Source of the DNA: Antilocapra americana
Lineage: Eukaryota > Chordata > Mammalia > Artiodactyla > Antilocapridae
Direction of reading: 5' to 3'
Assembly: GCA_007570785.1 (NCBI GenBank)
Contig: ML660777.1
Location: 6,570,339-6,634,338 of the forward strand
Length of the DNA: 64,000 bases
The first letter of the stretch is position 1; each line of letters begins with the position of its first letter. Shown piece by piece: positions 23,083 to 34,372 of this stretch. The notes under the pieces are model-generated. The model worked only from the letters and a program-made list of their open reading frames with translations. It was not told the DNA's origin and ran no database searches. A program made the position numbers and the translations under genes.

Positions 23083-23424
23083 ATTTGTTTTTCTGTTTGT
23101 TTTTTGGCCACCCCATGTAGCATGTCAGGGCTTCCCTGGTGGCTCAGATGGGAAAGAATCCACCTGCAACGTGGGAGACCTGGGTTCAATCCCTGGGTTG
23201 AGAAGATTCCCTGGAAAAGTGAACAGCTCCCCACTCAAGGATTCTGGCCTGGAGAATTCCATGGACAGAGGAGCCTGGCAGGCTACAGTCCATGGGGTCA
23301 AAAAGAGTCAGACACAATTGAGCAACTTGCACTTCACATGGCACGTGGAACTTCCCTGACCAGGGATTGAACCCTCGCAGTGGAGGCTCAGAGTTTTAAC
23401 CACTGGACCACCAAGGAAGTCCCC
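23083..23424 (-). mobile_element. CHR-type SINE, itself split by a Bov-tA
   Basis: The left piece (to 23,128) is TTGTTTTTTGGCCACCCCAT followed by GTAGCATG. The right piece (from about 23,339) is GGAACTTCCCTGACCAGGGA to CCACCAAGGAAGTCCCC. Together they make one reverse-oriented tRNA-Glu SINE. Confidence 0.82.
23129..23338 (+). mobile_element. Bov-tA SINE nested in the CHR SINE
   Basis: Full length, from GGGCTTCCCTGGTGGCTCAG to GAGTCAGACACAATTGAGCA. It is the innermost and so the youngest of three nested insertions. Confidence 0.93.
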
Positions 23425-23743
23425 AAAAAATTTTTTTAAGAGAACAAATATGTTGTTTCAAGCCACCAAATTTGTTGTAATTTGTTATTGCAGCAATAGG
23501 AACTGACACTGTACTTATCTTTATTAAATAAGAAGCTTTAATCTAATCATCATGCTGTCACATTTCACAAAATCAATCCTTCCTTTATATGAAATACCAT
23601 ACTCAAATGTCCTTGATTTTGTAGCTCTAATCACCATGTATTGTCATTGCCTGACATCACCTGACATACCTGCTTCCCCAACCAGAACATGAGCTTATGA
23701 AGAAAGGTTGATTCCATTTGGTAATGTTATCTTCTACAAAGCC
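23425..23743. other. End of the LTR remnant, then unrecognised sequence
   Basis: 23,516-23,743 holds no feature I can name. Confidence 0.4.
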
Positions 23744-24035
23744 CTGCTGCTGCTGCTGCTGCTGCTAAGTCACTTCGGTCGTGTCTGACTCTTTGCGACC
23801 CCATAGACGGCAGCCCACCAGGCTCCCCCGTCCCTGGGATTTTCCAGGCAAGAACACTGGAGTGGGTTGCCATTTCTGTCTCCAGTGCATGAAAGTGAAA
23901 AGTGAAAGCAAAGTCGCTCAGTCAAGTCTGACTCCTAGCAACCTCAAGGACTGCAGCCTACCAGGCTCCTCCGTCCATGGGATTTTCCAGGCAAGAGTAC
24001 TGGAGTGGGGTGCCATTGCCTTCTCCACTCTACAA
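23744..24035 (-). mobile_element. Bov-A2 dimeric SINE with (CTG)n end
   Basis: A run of about seven CTG units, then two A units in tandem joined by GCATGAAAGTGAAAAGTGAA, ending TGCCATTGCCTTCTCC. This is the canonical Bov-A2 dimer in reverse orientation. Confidence 0.93.
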
Positions 24036-24379
24036 GGCCCAGGTCCTCGCATATCATAGATGATTAATAACAGCAGGCTGAATTGAAATAAATCACATCA
24101 ACAACAACTTTGATGTGAAATTGCTGAAAACGGAATTTCACTGTTATAACTGTATACCCCAAGTCAGAAAGCTATTATCCTATAATGACAAAGTCACCAT
24201 GTATTGATTGGCCACTCTGTGACAGTCCCTGTTACATACAGTTTTTAATTTAATTGCTCTAACAGCTCTGAGAAAGAGTATTATCTTATCACACAGTTAG
24301 TCACAGTGAAATTTAGAGATCGGCAACATGATAAATATTATTTAACAGGCAATTAGCAGAGACAAAGTTCAAATCTTGA
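24036..24379. other. Intergenic, possible MIR remnant
   Basis: 24,235-24,370 is weakly MIR-like on the minus strand. Nothing else is seen. Confidence 0.4.
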
Positions 24380-24690
24380 AAACATCTGATGTTGGAACCA
24401 ATCTTGAGTGTTCATTGGAAGGACTGATGTTGAAGCTGAAACTCCAATCCTTTGGCCACCTGATGTGAAGAACTGACTCATTTGAAAAGACCCTGATGCT
24501 GGGAAAGATAGAAGGCGGGAGGAGAAGGGGACGACAGAGGATGAGATGGTTGGATGGCATCACCGACTCAATGGACATGAGTTTGAGTAAACTCCAGGAG
24601 TTGGTGATGGACAGGGAGGCCTGGCGTGCTGCAGTCCATGGGGTCAGTACGGGTTGGACTCGACTGAGTGACTGAATTGAATTGAATGTC
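24380..24690 (+). mobile_element. BovB LINE 3' end fragment
   Basis: GGACTGATGTTGAAGCTGAA, CCAATCCTTTGGCCACCTGA, GGCATCACCGACTCAATGGA and the terminal GAGTGACTGAATTGAATTGA: a 5'-truncated BovB tail in forward orientation. Confidence 0.92.
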
Positions 24691-24798
24691 ATCTCCCCCC
24701 CAGCACACACACAAACACAACAGACACAAAAATGTCAGCTGTAGTAAAAGCAAACTGAAACCTTTAAAGGCAATGGTCAGATGCGTTACAAATTATCT

Positions 24799-25036
24799 CT
24801 TTTTTTATGATTTTTTTTTAATTGTTTTTGCCATACATTGTCATGATATCACCATGGGTTTACATATGCTTCCCCTCCGGAACCCCCCTCCCTCCTCCCT
24901 CTTCCCCGGGAAATCTCGCTGCACCAGCCCCGAGCATCAGTCCTGGGCTGGCGATTGATTAGACACATGACAATTAACATGCTTCAATGCCCTTCTCCCA
25001 TATCATCCCACCCTTACCCTCATCCACAAAGTCCAC
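24799..25036 (-). mobile_element. L1 3' UTR segment with poly(A)
   Basis: The reverse complement ends in an A-rich tail. Upstream lies the ruminant L1 3' UTR (GCCATACATTGTCATGATAT and GGGTTTACATATGCTTCCCC on the plus strand), the same subfamily as the piece at 41,301-41,402. It runs into the assembly gap. Confidence 0.88.
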
Positions 25037-25436
25037 NNNNNNNNNNNNNNNNNNNNNNNNNNNNNNNNNNNNNNNNNNNNNNNNNNNNNNNNNNNNNNNN
25101 NNNNNNNNNNNNNNNNNNNNNNNNNNNNNNNNNNNNNNNNNNNNNNNNNNNNNNNNNNNNNNNNNNNNNNNNNNNNNNNNNNNNNNNNNNNNNNNNNNNN
25201 NNNNNNNNNNNNNNNNNNNNNNNNNNNNNNNNNNNNNNNNNNNNNNNNNNNNNNNNNNNNNNNNNNNNNNNNNNNNNNNNNNNNNNNNNNNNNNNNNNNN
25301 NNNNNNNNNNNNNNNNNNNNNNNNNNNNNNNNNNNNNNNNNNNNNNNNNNNNNNNNNNNNNNNNNNNNNNNNNNNNNNNNNNNNNNNNNNNNNNNNNNNN
25401 NNNNNNNNNNNNNNNNNNNNNNNNNNNNNNNNNNNN
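25037..25436. other. Assembly gap (400 N)
   Basis: Exactly 400 N. It sits inside the L1 at or near the expected inversion junction, a palindromic region that is hard to assemble. The true missing length is unknown. Confidence 0.99.
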
Positions 25437-26018
25437 ATAGATCAATGGAACAGAATAGAAAGCCCAGAGATAAATCCACGCATCTATGGACACCTTATCT
25501 TTGACAAAGGAGGCAAGAATATACAATGGAGAAAAGACAACCTCTTTAACAAGTGGTGCTGGGAAAACTGGACAGCCACTTGTAAAAGAATGAAACTAGA
25601 TCACTTTCTAACACCATACACAAAGATAAACTCAAAATGGATCAAAGATCTAAGCATAAGACCAGAAACTATAAAACTCCTAGAGGATAACATAGGCAAA
25701 ACACTCTCTGCTATAATCCAAAGCGGGATACTCCATGACCCACCTCCCAGAATATTGGAAATAAAAACACGAATAAACAAATGGGACCTAATTAAAATTA
25801 AAAGCTTTTGCACAACAAAGGAAACTATAAGCAAGGTGAAAAGACAGCCTTCAGAATGGGAGAAAATAATAGCCAATGAAGCAACAGACAAACAATTAAT
25901 CTCAAAAATATACAAACAACTCCTGCAGCTCCATTCTAGAAAAATAAACAACCCAATTAAAAAGTGGGCCAAAGAACTTAACAGACATTTCTCCAAAGAA
26001 GATATAAAAATGGCTAAC
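25437..26018 (+). mobile_element. L1 ORF2 C-terminal segment, inverted part
   Basis: An open frame of about 190 codons without stops encodes the end of L1 ORF2p: [20 protein letters not shown], then [80 protein letters not shown] and [20 protein letters not shown]. It stops abruptly at ATGGCTAAC where the target-site duplication starts. The ORF is only the C-terminal piece and cannot encode an enzyme. Confidence 0.95.
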
Positions 26019-26286
26019 AGATGCATTACAAATTATCTTTGTTAACTTTTTGAAAAATACAAATGCCCAGGTACTGCTATTCTTCTCCAAGGCTTCAGGT
26101 ATGTTCTAATGAGCAGCCATGTTTAAAAACAACTGGATTATATGATGATCTTTTACTTTTATCTAGTTTGTTTCACTTTTTCTGTTTCATATTCAGTGTT
26201 CCCAATGTTTTCCAATTTCTCCATCTTTTTTTTTGTTATTGTTCTTTCTCAAGACTTTATCAAGTGTAGTAGAAAAGCTTTTGTAT

Positions 26287-26287
<1 letters not shown>

Positions 26288-26333
<46 letters not shown>
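26288..26333. repeat. (GT)n microsatellite
   Basis: About 22 GT units directly abutting the 5' head of a Bov-tA. Confidence 0.97.
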
Positions 26334-26334
<1 letters not shown>

Positions 26335-26335
<1 letters not shown>

Positions 26336-26535
26336 GGCTTCCCTGGTGGCTCAGACGGTAAAGCGTCTCCTGCAATGCGGGAGACCTGGGTTCGATCCCT
26401 AGGTAGGGAAGATCCCCTGGAGAAGGAAATGGCAACCCATTCCAGTTCTCTTGCCTGGAAAATTCCATGGACAGAGGAGCCTTGTAGGCTATAGTCCATG
26501 GGGTTGCAAAGAGTTGGACACGACTGAGTAACTTC
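26335..26535 (+). mobile_element. Bov-tA SINE
   Basis: From GGGCTTCCCTGGTGGCTCAG to GGACACGACTGAGTAACTTC. Full length, little diverged, followed by a TA-rich tract (26,546-26,582). Confidence 0.95.
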
Positions 26536-26819
26536 ACTTACTTACTATATATATATGTGTATATATATAATATGTATAATATACCTTTTAGAAAATTTAT
26601 AAATTTTTGCTTAGCTAAAAAAATTTATAACATTTGATTCCACTTATTTAACTTAGTATGAATAGAATGCTGGATTTCTAATTTATATTCATTCAAAATT
26701 TTGATATAATTTCATGTATTTTAGCATCTATTATATTGCTAAAAGTCTAGATCTATTATCTTAGTGATTTAAATGCTATGGTGTGATATGTTTCCTGAAT
26801 ATTGACTGGATGTTTCTCT

Positions 26820-27775
26820 CCCCAACTTGCTCAGTGTGGAGGCTGAATTCTGCCTCCTAGATGTACTCAGGTCCACATCTCTGGAACTGTGACTGTTACC
26901 TGGTTTGGCCATAAGAACTTCACAGGTATGATTCAGTGAAGGCTCTTGAGATGGGAAGATTATTCATGGAATTCACAGGCCTTAAATGGAATCACACATG
27001 TTCATAACAGAGGGAAGCATAAGGAATTACACACAAAGAAAAGAAGGTGATGTGACTGAAGAAAAGAGATTAACTTTAGTGATAAAGGAAGAGAACTGCC
27101 TGGCTGACACTTTGACACTGCTGTGGTTCAGTCACTAAGTCGTGTCCGACTCTTGGCGACCTCATGGACTGCAGCACGCCAGGCTTCCCTGTCCTTCACC
27201 ATCTCCTGGAGCTTTTTCAAACTCATGTCCATTGAGTCAGTGATACCATCTTGTCCTCTATCTTCCCCTTCTCCTACTGCTTGCAATCCTTCCCAGCATC
27301 AGGGTCTTTTCTAGTGAGTCGGCTCTTCACATCAGGTGGCCAAGGTACCGGAGCTTCAGCTTCAGCATCAGTCCTTCCAATGAATATTCAGGACTGATTT
27401 CCTTTTAGGATTGACCTGTTTGATCTCCTTGCTGTCCAAGGGACTCTCGAGAGTCTTCTCCAACACGACAGTTCAAAAGCATCAGTTCTCTGGGGTTCTG
27501 CCTTCTTTACGGTCCAACTCTCATATTCATACATGACTACTGGAAAACCCATAGCTTTGACTATACAGACCTTCATTGGCAAAGTAATGTCTTTGCTTTT
27601 TAACATGCTGTCGAGGTTTGTCATAGCTTTTCTTCCAAGGAGCAAGCGTTAGCCCAGTGTAACTGATTTGGAACTTCTGGCTTCCAGAATCATGAGAGAA
27701 CAAACTGGTACTGTTGTAAGCAACTGAGACTGTGGGAATTTGATCCAGGAGCCATAGGAAACTAACACACTCACA
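26820..27775 (+). mobile_element. MaLR-like LTR remnant, interrupted by BovB
   Basis: Left part 26,820-27,116 (CAGTGTGGAGGCTGAATTCT, AAGGTGATGTGACTGAAGAA, GGCTGACACTTTGAC) and right part 27,651-27,770 (TTAGCCCAGTGTAACTGATT, CATAGGAAACTAACACAC). The halves join in LTR consensus order across the BovB. Related to the copy at 22,770-23,515. Confidence 0.7.
27117..27650 (-). mobile_element. BovB LINE 3' fragment nested in the LTR
   Basis: The reverse complement encodes a BovB C-terminal stretch (MLLGRKAMTNLDSMLKSKDI, VKAMGFPVVMYEYESWTVKK) followed by the 3' tail. It is 5'-truncated at about 27,650 (AGCAAGCGT). Confidence 0.93.
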
Positions 27776-27894
27776 TAAAGAGATTACTGTTAAGTTCAGC
27801 TATGATTTAGTTTATGGAATAGGCATGCACTGACTGCTAAAAGGTATATATAGGGAGAAAAGATAGTTAGGGAGTTTGGGATGGACATATACAC

Positions 27895-28100
27895 ACTGCT
27901 ATATTTTAAAAGGATCACCAACAAGGACTAACTGAATAGCACAGGGAACTCTGCCCAATGTTAGGTGTCAGTCTGAATGGGAGGGGAGTTTAGGGGAGAA
28001 TGGATACACATATACGTAAGGCCAAGACCCTTCACTGTTCACCTGAAAAAACTATCACAACAATGTTAAATCAGCTAGGCTCCAATATAAAATAAAAAGT
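27895..28100 (+). mobile_element. Ruminant L1 3' UTR fragment, diverged
   Basis: TAGCACAGGGAACTCTGCCC, GGATACACATATACGTAAGG and an A-rich end AATATAAAATAAAAAG. Confidence 0.75.
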
Positions 28101-28229
28101 TTAAACAAAAACACAAAAAAGTCTATAGGTGTCTCAAATCAAGTTTTTCACTACTTTTCATTAGGAAATTACAGGCATTATTTTATAGAACCCCAAACAC
28201 AGTTGCCATAGTTGCTTCTCTAGCAACTA

Positions 28230-29930
28230 TCAGATTGTTTTATTTTTAAAAATACATACATAAAGAGAAGCTCACAAGTCATAAGTGCAAATTGATGAAT
28301 TTTGAAAAAGTGAAGGTTTTCATGTTATCACCATCCTTCAAAAAACAGAGCATCTCCAGCACCACAGGAATTCTGGTGGTTCCTCCTCATAGTCGCTTCA
28401 TATCATCACGAGGTTTCTCCCAGACCTTACTCCTAACTTTTTCCTGTTTTGAACCTTACACAAATGAAATCAACAGCATGTAATCTTTATGTAGCTTCTT
28501 TCCCTCAACATCGTGTTGCTGTGTTTTGTCGCCAGAGTGTCTTCACTTTCAAGACTGGGTAACATTTTGTAGCGTGATTATAAAGTGGTCTGCCTATGAT
28601 ACTGTTTATGGACAATAACATTGGGGGTATTGCACACAGTACCATTGTGGATATCCCTGTGCATGTTTTTCAATACACACAACTTGTCTATCAGTCACAT
28701 ATCAAACAATGAACTAATTGGGCAGGTATGTGACTGTTCAACCTTAGGAGTTACTCCAAACAGATTTCCAAATTGTTCTGTCCGTTTATACTCCCAACAA
28801 GAATGCATGAGTTCTAGGTTCTTTTGATATTGATGGTTTGTAAATGTTAGTCATTATGAGGTGTATGTAATATCTTTGTGTAATTTAAATTTAATTTTTT
28901 GAAGTTCAAGTCTCTTGGCCACTTCTCTATTAGGCTATCGTTTTTTCAAATGTAGGATTTAAAAGGAATATTTTGGATATGAATCTTTTGTAGGATCTAT
29001 GTATTTCAATATTTAATAATGTGCAAGCATTGTCAGTCCCTTAAATAGTAAGAACAGAAGTTCTCAGTTTAAAATTGAAGGGCAAAAATTTAACAATATT
29101 TTTGCATTGTCTCTTTAAGAAATATGGACCTACTCCAAGGTCACAAAGACTGTCTCCTATGTTACTCCTATGTACAGAAGCTGCATTATTTTACTTTTCA
29201 CATTCAGATTTACCAATCAACTAGATTTGACTTTTCAGTGAGTGCAGTAGCAGTCAAATCCTATTTTTTCCATATGGGTATTCAACTGACTTCACATTAC
29301 TTATTGAAAAAACTGTCTATATTCCATAAGCCATTGGTTTTGTCATAAGTCAAGACACCACAATGAATGTGCGGGTTTATTTGTGGACCTTCTATTCTAT
29401 TTGTATATTTGTCAAATCTCCATGACACTATCACACTGTCTTAATCACTACAGTGTTACAATAAGTCTTGATACATGGCAATGTAATTTTCCAATATGAA
29501 TCTATAAGATTTCCTTATTATTAATGATTCTTTTTCTATAAAAATTTGGTTTTAGCTTATCAATCTCTACACAGAATAAGAAAGTACACTGGGGTTTTAA
29601 ACAGGATCAAATTGGTTGTATAGATCATTTTGAAAAGTGATATTTTTGTATTATTGACTTTTTACATCTAGGAACATGGTATATAATAGATCTATTTGAT
29701 TTGGATCATTTTCAATTTTTGTCAAAAATGTTTTACTTTTGTTACTGTAGAGATCTTGTACTTGGAAAATTTCTTCTGGAGACTTCATCTTCATATTGCC
29801 TAGCTTTTTCATTTATCCTTTTTTATAGGAAAAAATAATATTGGTAACTTTTATGACCATTTCCTGTGTAAGACATGCCAGTGGTCAGTGGATATCTTCT
29901 GTTACTTTCTTGCCTGATGAAGCATGAAAA
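28230..29930 (-). mobile_element. Ancient L1 fragment (about 1.7 kb)
   Basis: Reverse-oriented old L1 ORF2/3' UTR wording: GTTACTCCAAACAGATTTCC, TATACTCCCAACAAGAATGC, TATTCAACTGACTTCACATT, ACACTGTCTTAATCACTACA, GGAACATGGTATATAATAGA. It has many stops in all frames. Confidence 0.78.
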
Positions 29931-31829
29931 ACAAATGCAAGTTCTTCTACTTAAAGTTTCTTTGTTGTTGTTGATGATTTTGAGGGACTCTGCTGACTTA
30001 CTGTGCAGATCCCTAATCTATTTAGAAAAATTTGTTCCTCTGTTTGAGGACTAGACATATGACTGGATGAGAGTTTTCGCCCAACAAAGAATTATGGGAG
30101 TAAGACCAGGAAACCTGGGCACATGTCATCTGTGAGCCTCGCAGACATTTGTGCTAAAAAGAATTTAGCAACAAGGAGGGATTAGAGGCCAGTGGCTTTG
30201 CCCTGCTTCCTTGTGACTGAAGAAAGCAAGACTTTGAACACTATAATTCTGAAAGCCCCTTACATTAGTGAGAATAATGGATGAAAAACAAAGACAGGCT
30301 GTGAAATATGGCTTCCTCCCCACAACTCTGGGCTCATCACAGCCTCCTTTAACCGGCATACAAGCGAAGTGTGAACATCAACGACAGGATCATGGAGAGA
30401 ATGGCTAAACTTCCAGTGCTCCTCTTGAGTAAACAAGGAACATCCAAAACAGCAGAACCAAAGTTAGGAAAAAGATCCTTTGGAGGAAAAAAATTTTCCA
30501 AGTGAACTGGGAATTATTTGAAAGAATGAAAGCCACAACTATGTTAGCAATCCCTTATAGCTTTTGTGGATAAGGAAAAAAAAAAAATCCAACCAACACT
30601 TTGTAACTACAAACTGATTTTTCTAAAACTATGGCAAAGACCTAGTAAAACATTTTCTAACTCTTGTTTGGAATCCTTGCTTGGAACTGTTCCTGAGGAG
30701 AAAATGTCTTTTTGACAATTATGAGTATTTAGAAGGCATTCTGTGCATAGACTTATCTAATAAAGTTTTTGAAGAAGCAAGTTTCTGTAAAATTCAAATT
30801 AAAATGCTAACTGGAAGTGGGCTAATCAATTAGTGATAACTTCTACTTGCAGAAATAGATGTATTACTTTAAAATATATATATAGTAAGATACTACTATT
30901 CTGGTAGCTGTATTGACCGCTAAGCTATCTCCAAGCATTTGCCTTGCTCCACTCCACCTCTTTGCATTGCCATAGATGATTTCCCAGTGTCACGCCTTTG
31001 TAAACTGGTGTTCAACACAACTTAGACTCTCACAGCCCTTGAAAAGGAATCACATGAAATAATACATCTTCAAAATGCTTCTCAGGTCTTTGGCAAGGAG
31101 TTCCGTGCTAGAACCGCCGTCTGTAACTGCTGTGCACACAACTTTCTCTAATTTGAATGCAAACCAGGCCGAGACACGCAGGACAACAGTAGACAAGCTC
31201 CTCTGAGCTGTGGTGCATGCCCAGTGTGTTTATTACACAGCACCTCTTGGTTTTGTCTTTCTCACTGGCCCAGCAAGAGACCCTGAATTGGCCATCTGAG
31301 GCACATTCTTGGCAACTGTCCAAACTGTTTTGCTTGCAGTCTTTGTATTTCATGCTGTTTTCTTCTTTCCCCCTGTGGACTGTGCAGGGCATTGTAACAC
31401 AGCTGGGGAGGAGAAATGGGTTTCTTGTACCTATGCTGGAAGGGTTATTAATTCCACAGATTTGCTAAAAGAAAACCAGAATTTTAATTCTGATTTTCAC
31501 AATGAGTAGGTACTGCCTCACTGCTGGGGCATCTTCTCTTTGGCATTTGAGTGAATTTTCCTACTACTTTTATCTGCAAAAGATTTCATTAGTGCTCTGA
31601 AAACACTTATGTGTTTGCATAGAAAAGGCATTTATTTTGGAAATAAAAAAGACGTAGAATGCATGTATGCCCTTGAAAAATGGGAGACTGAACAAGATCA
31701 AATGTCTTGTTTGATATTTAGTTTTGGGGTCTTTGGATTCTGTGTTTAAATAAAAGTGACTGACATTTTTCTATTTAAAGATGTTAAAGACAACTATAAA
31801 ATTCCAGTGCTGGAAATATTTTAGCTCTT
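29931..31829. other. Intergenic, no gene recognised
   Basis: Unique-looking sequence. Around 31,100-31,510 three frames overlap on both strands (94, 83 and 66 codons) with no recognisable domains. I do not call a gene. Confidence 0.5.
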
Positions 31830-31960
31830 TAGTGGCCTCTTTTATCTACCAGATAGATAAACTGAGGCCCACAGCAGATGGGTGACATACTAAAGTCACA
31901 CAGGAAACACCATTACTCGTGACCTTTCTTCTACACTCTGTGATTCCTTCAGAGAAGGAA
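31830..31960 (-). repeat. MIR-like SINE remnant
   Basis: Contains AAACTGAGGCCCACAGCAGA followed by GGTGACATACTAAAGTCACA and CAGGAAACACC, the MIR 'fraction' diagnostic run in reverse orientation. Confidence 0.65.
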
Positions 31961-33979
31961 CTGTTGGCTTTAGCAAAATGGGATCACTCCACCTTTGTAA
32001 ACCTTAAACAATATGGATTCTATATGATTGCTTTCTCCAGTTCTTCTCCTTACTAATTAACAGCATCACAGCTCACCATTCTCCCTGCAGGTTGTACCAT
32101 GGCTTTCTCACTGATAGAAACTCCTAAAAAGAAAGTAATAGAACCCAGGCTAGTAAGCTGTTGGGATCTCAGACTTTTCTTTACATGCAAGGAGTCAGCC
32201 AGAGCAAAAACATACTTACCACAAGTTCATACAAAGCAAGTCTAACAAATATTGTATTTTTGTTAGCCAATTACCACTGTTCTCTCAGCAACCTACCAGT
32301 CATTCAAGGAAACTGATGAATTTATCAAATGGGGATGAGGAGAAATAATTTCCAAGTGACCAATCACTTTGGTTTTTAAAACACCTCTTGATTTTACACA
32401 GTGAAAGTAGAGAAAAATATCCCTTGATCCCAGATTCCTCAAAGTCTGGCCACAGGGTTCCATGAGGACCCTTTGTGTTCATACATTAAATTCCTGGAGT
32501 TTGAAGCCAGGTTGAGCCAGAAAAGTTTCCAAGACAGTTGCTCAAAAGCAGGTTTGTGTGCTTAGTCACCTCAGACTTCAGTTGAACCTAGTTCCCTTTC
32601 CAAAACCATTAAAAAGGATTTAGAGTTAACCTTAAACTGAAATCTTGTTCTTATCCTACTTGACTGTAGCATATAAGGGGACATTAAGCAACGTGGGTAA
32701 ATCGTCTTGAATAGTGTGATACTACTATATTTTCCCCTTTACTTTGTATTTATAGTCCATATTCTTATAAACTCACCCAAATTCAAAGTACTCTGAGATC
32801 TACTTTTCCAAAATATGAAATGCCAAAGGACCAGGTAAACTCTATATAAATTCAATAAACATGAACCAAGCACCTGTTATATAGCCAGCAGTATGCTATT
32901 GCCTGTGAAAATGATGAGAATAAACATAACCCAGTGCATCAGACCTTAATATTAACGTCATTCAGTAGAAGAGCTATACACCTAGAAAAATTTTAAAACC
33001 AAACATACAGTATACTGTGTCACGTTTAAGTGCTCTAGACATTGTAGGCACTTCCCGTTGCTGTTAACAGTGTTGTGGGAGACAATGTAATCACTCTAAT
33101 TTGCCAGTAATGATTACACAGCAGATCTTCACCATTAACTGATTCTTTTTTTGTTACAATAGTTTCAAATGTGTCAGGTCTGTCAGCTCAGGCCAGTGAA
33201 TAGGGTCGCAGAGTTGGATACATGACCTATGAGTCACTTAAAATCCTCCACTGACTGGTTGAACTGTAGGATGATGAAGCAGGAAAATACGGTAGTGCTC
33301 TAGAGATCTTTCTTTTGCCCTTATGGTATTTAAAAATCTTTATTTTGCTATTACTTTGTTATTTTCTCATACAGTTTGACCTATGTATGTCTATTAAATT
33401 ATATTTAATGTGAATATCAAGTATCTTACTCTCATTGACAACCTGAATTTATAAACAGCATTTAAGGCAATTATGATGAAAACAAGCCAACAGAAGATAT
33501 AACTTAAAAGATGAAAAAAGATTTGGGGGTATGTCTCCAATTATTTGTCATCCAATTATTCAAAAATGTTTGAGATAAATCAATAAGGATTTGAGACTTT
33601 AGAATGTCAAATATTTGGCTATGAGCTTGAAATAAACTAGTTTTTCAAAACACACCAAATAAACATATTTTGATACAATGATTTACGGAATGTACTTGTG
33701 AAAGCTACTCTGAGGGCAAACACCATGTATTAGTTTATTTAATTTAATTTAGCCAGGGACTTGCATTCCTGTAAGGCTGTTTCACCTTTTAGTTTTACTC
33801 AGATCCCCATCCTGATATTATTGTCCTTAGAACACCCAGAAGATGCCAGAGCTTCTAATTATTTTAATTAATAAAAATCAGGAAATCCAACGCTGATTCA
33901 CTATTAGTCCCTTTATACCTCCTTGTCTCATCTAATAACCTGTAGTTCAACCTCAGAAGAAAGTTATGCCTCTTTTTAT
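31961..33979. other. Intergenic, nothing recognised
   Basis: AT-rich, no SINEs or other young repeats for about 2 kb. Its relative lack of ruminant repeats next to the gene end is compatible with conserved noncoding sequence, but I cannot show that. Confidence 0.45.
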
Positions 33980-34128
33980 TATTATTCTTTTTTTTTGGGG
34001 GGGCCACACAGGCATGTGGGGTCTTAGCACAGCATACACAATCTTAGTTCCCCGACCAGGGATTGAACCTGCACCCACTGTGTTGGAAGCACAGAGTCTT
34101 AACCACTGGACCACCAGAGAAGTCCCCA
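33980..34128 (-). mobile_element. CHR-type SINE
   Basis: A poly(T) run and GGGGGGGCCACACAGGCATG at the left, GTTCCCCGACCAGGGATTGA and GGACCACCAGAGAAGTCCCC at the right: a full short CHR SINE in reverse. Confidence 0.85.
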
Positions 34129-34254
34129 TGTCTCTTCTCTTTGCCAGGGCTAACCTTCTCCCTATAATTCTCATCCCCACCCTTGCATCTTCACGTTTAC
34201 TCTTATTTTTCACTAGGGAAGCAGAAAAAGAGAACGGTTAAGTATTCTTCTTTG

Positions 34255-34372
34255 ATATGAAGAGGGAGGGAAAGAAGAGAGAAAGAGGGGGAAAAGTGAG
34301 AAAAGCAGGAAAATTGGGGGAGGCAGAAAAGGGAGGGAGGGGGACAGAAAGAGGGAGAGAGAGACACAGTAC
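34255..34372. repeat. Purine-rich (GA/GGA) low-complexity tract
   Basis: About 115 bases almost wholly A and G on the plus strand (GGGAGGGAGGGGGACAGAAA and similar). Confidence 0.9.

Larger units (their letters stand above)
22770..23515 (+). mobile_element. MaLR-like LTR remnant, interrupted by two nested SINEs
   Basis: The left part (22,775-23,082) and right part (23,430-23,512) share the wording of an ERVL-MaLR-type LTR: GACTTTGCAGATGCAATTTA, GGATTATCCTGAATTATCCA, then TTTCAAGCCACCAAATTTGT and GCAGCAATAGGAACTGACAC. The two halves are separated by the SINE pair at 23,083-23,424. A second copy of the same type lies at 26,820-27,775. The exact subfamily is uncertain. Confidence 0.72.
24779..26038 (-). 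mobile_element. Young L1 insertion with 5' inversion and target-site duplication
   Basis: The whole insertion is bracketed by a 20-bp direct repeat, AGATGCGTTACAAATTATCT (24,779-24,798) and AGATGCATTACAAATTATCT (26,019-26,038), with one mismatch. Next to the left copy is a T-rich tract (24,799-24,830), the poly(A) of a minus-strand L1. The 3' UTR segment (24,831-25,036) reads minus and the ORF2 segment (25,437-26,018) reads plus, with a 400-base gap between them. This is the expected layout of a twin-priming 5' inversion. The high similarity of the duplication and the open ORF2 frame suggest a recent event. Confidence 0.88.

Noticed and set aside
23744..23766. CTG repeat as an expandable trinucleotide locus
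   Set aside because: A short CTG run is the normal end of Bov-A2 SINEs in ruminants.
24955..26045. Long frames of 158-352 codons across 25,037-25,436
   Set aside because: They run through N bases; only 25,437-26,018 has real sequence and it is L1 ORF2.
26193..26537. Frames with long His-Thr or Val-Cys repeats
   Set aside because: Translation of the (GT)n microsatellite and the neighbouring Bov-tA.
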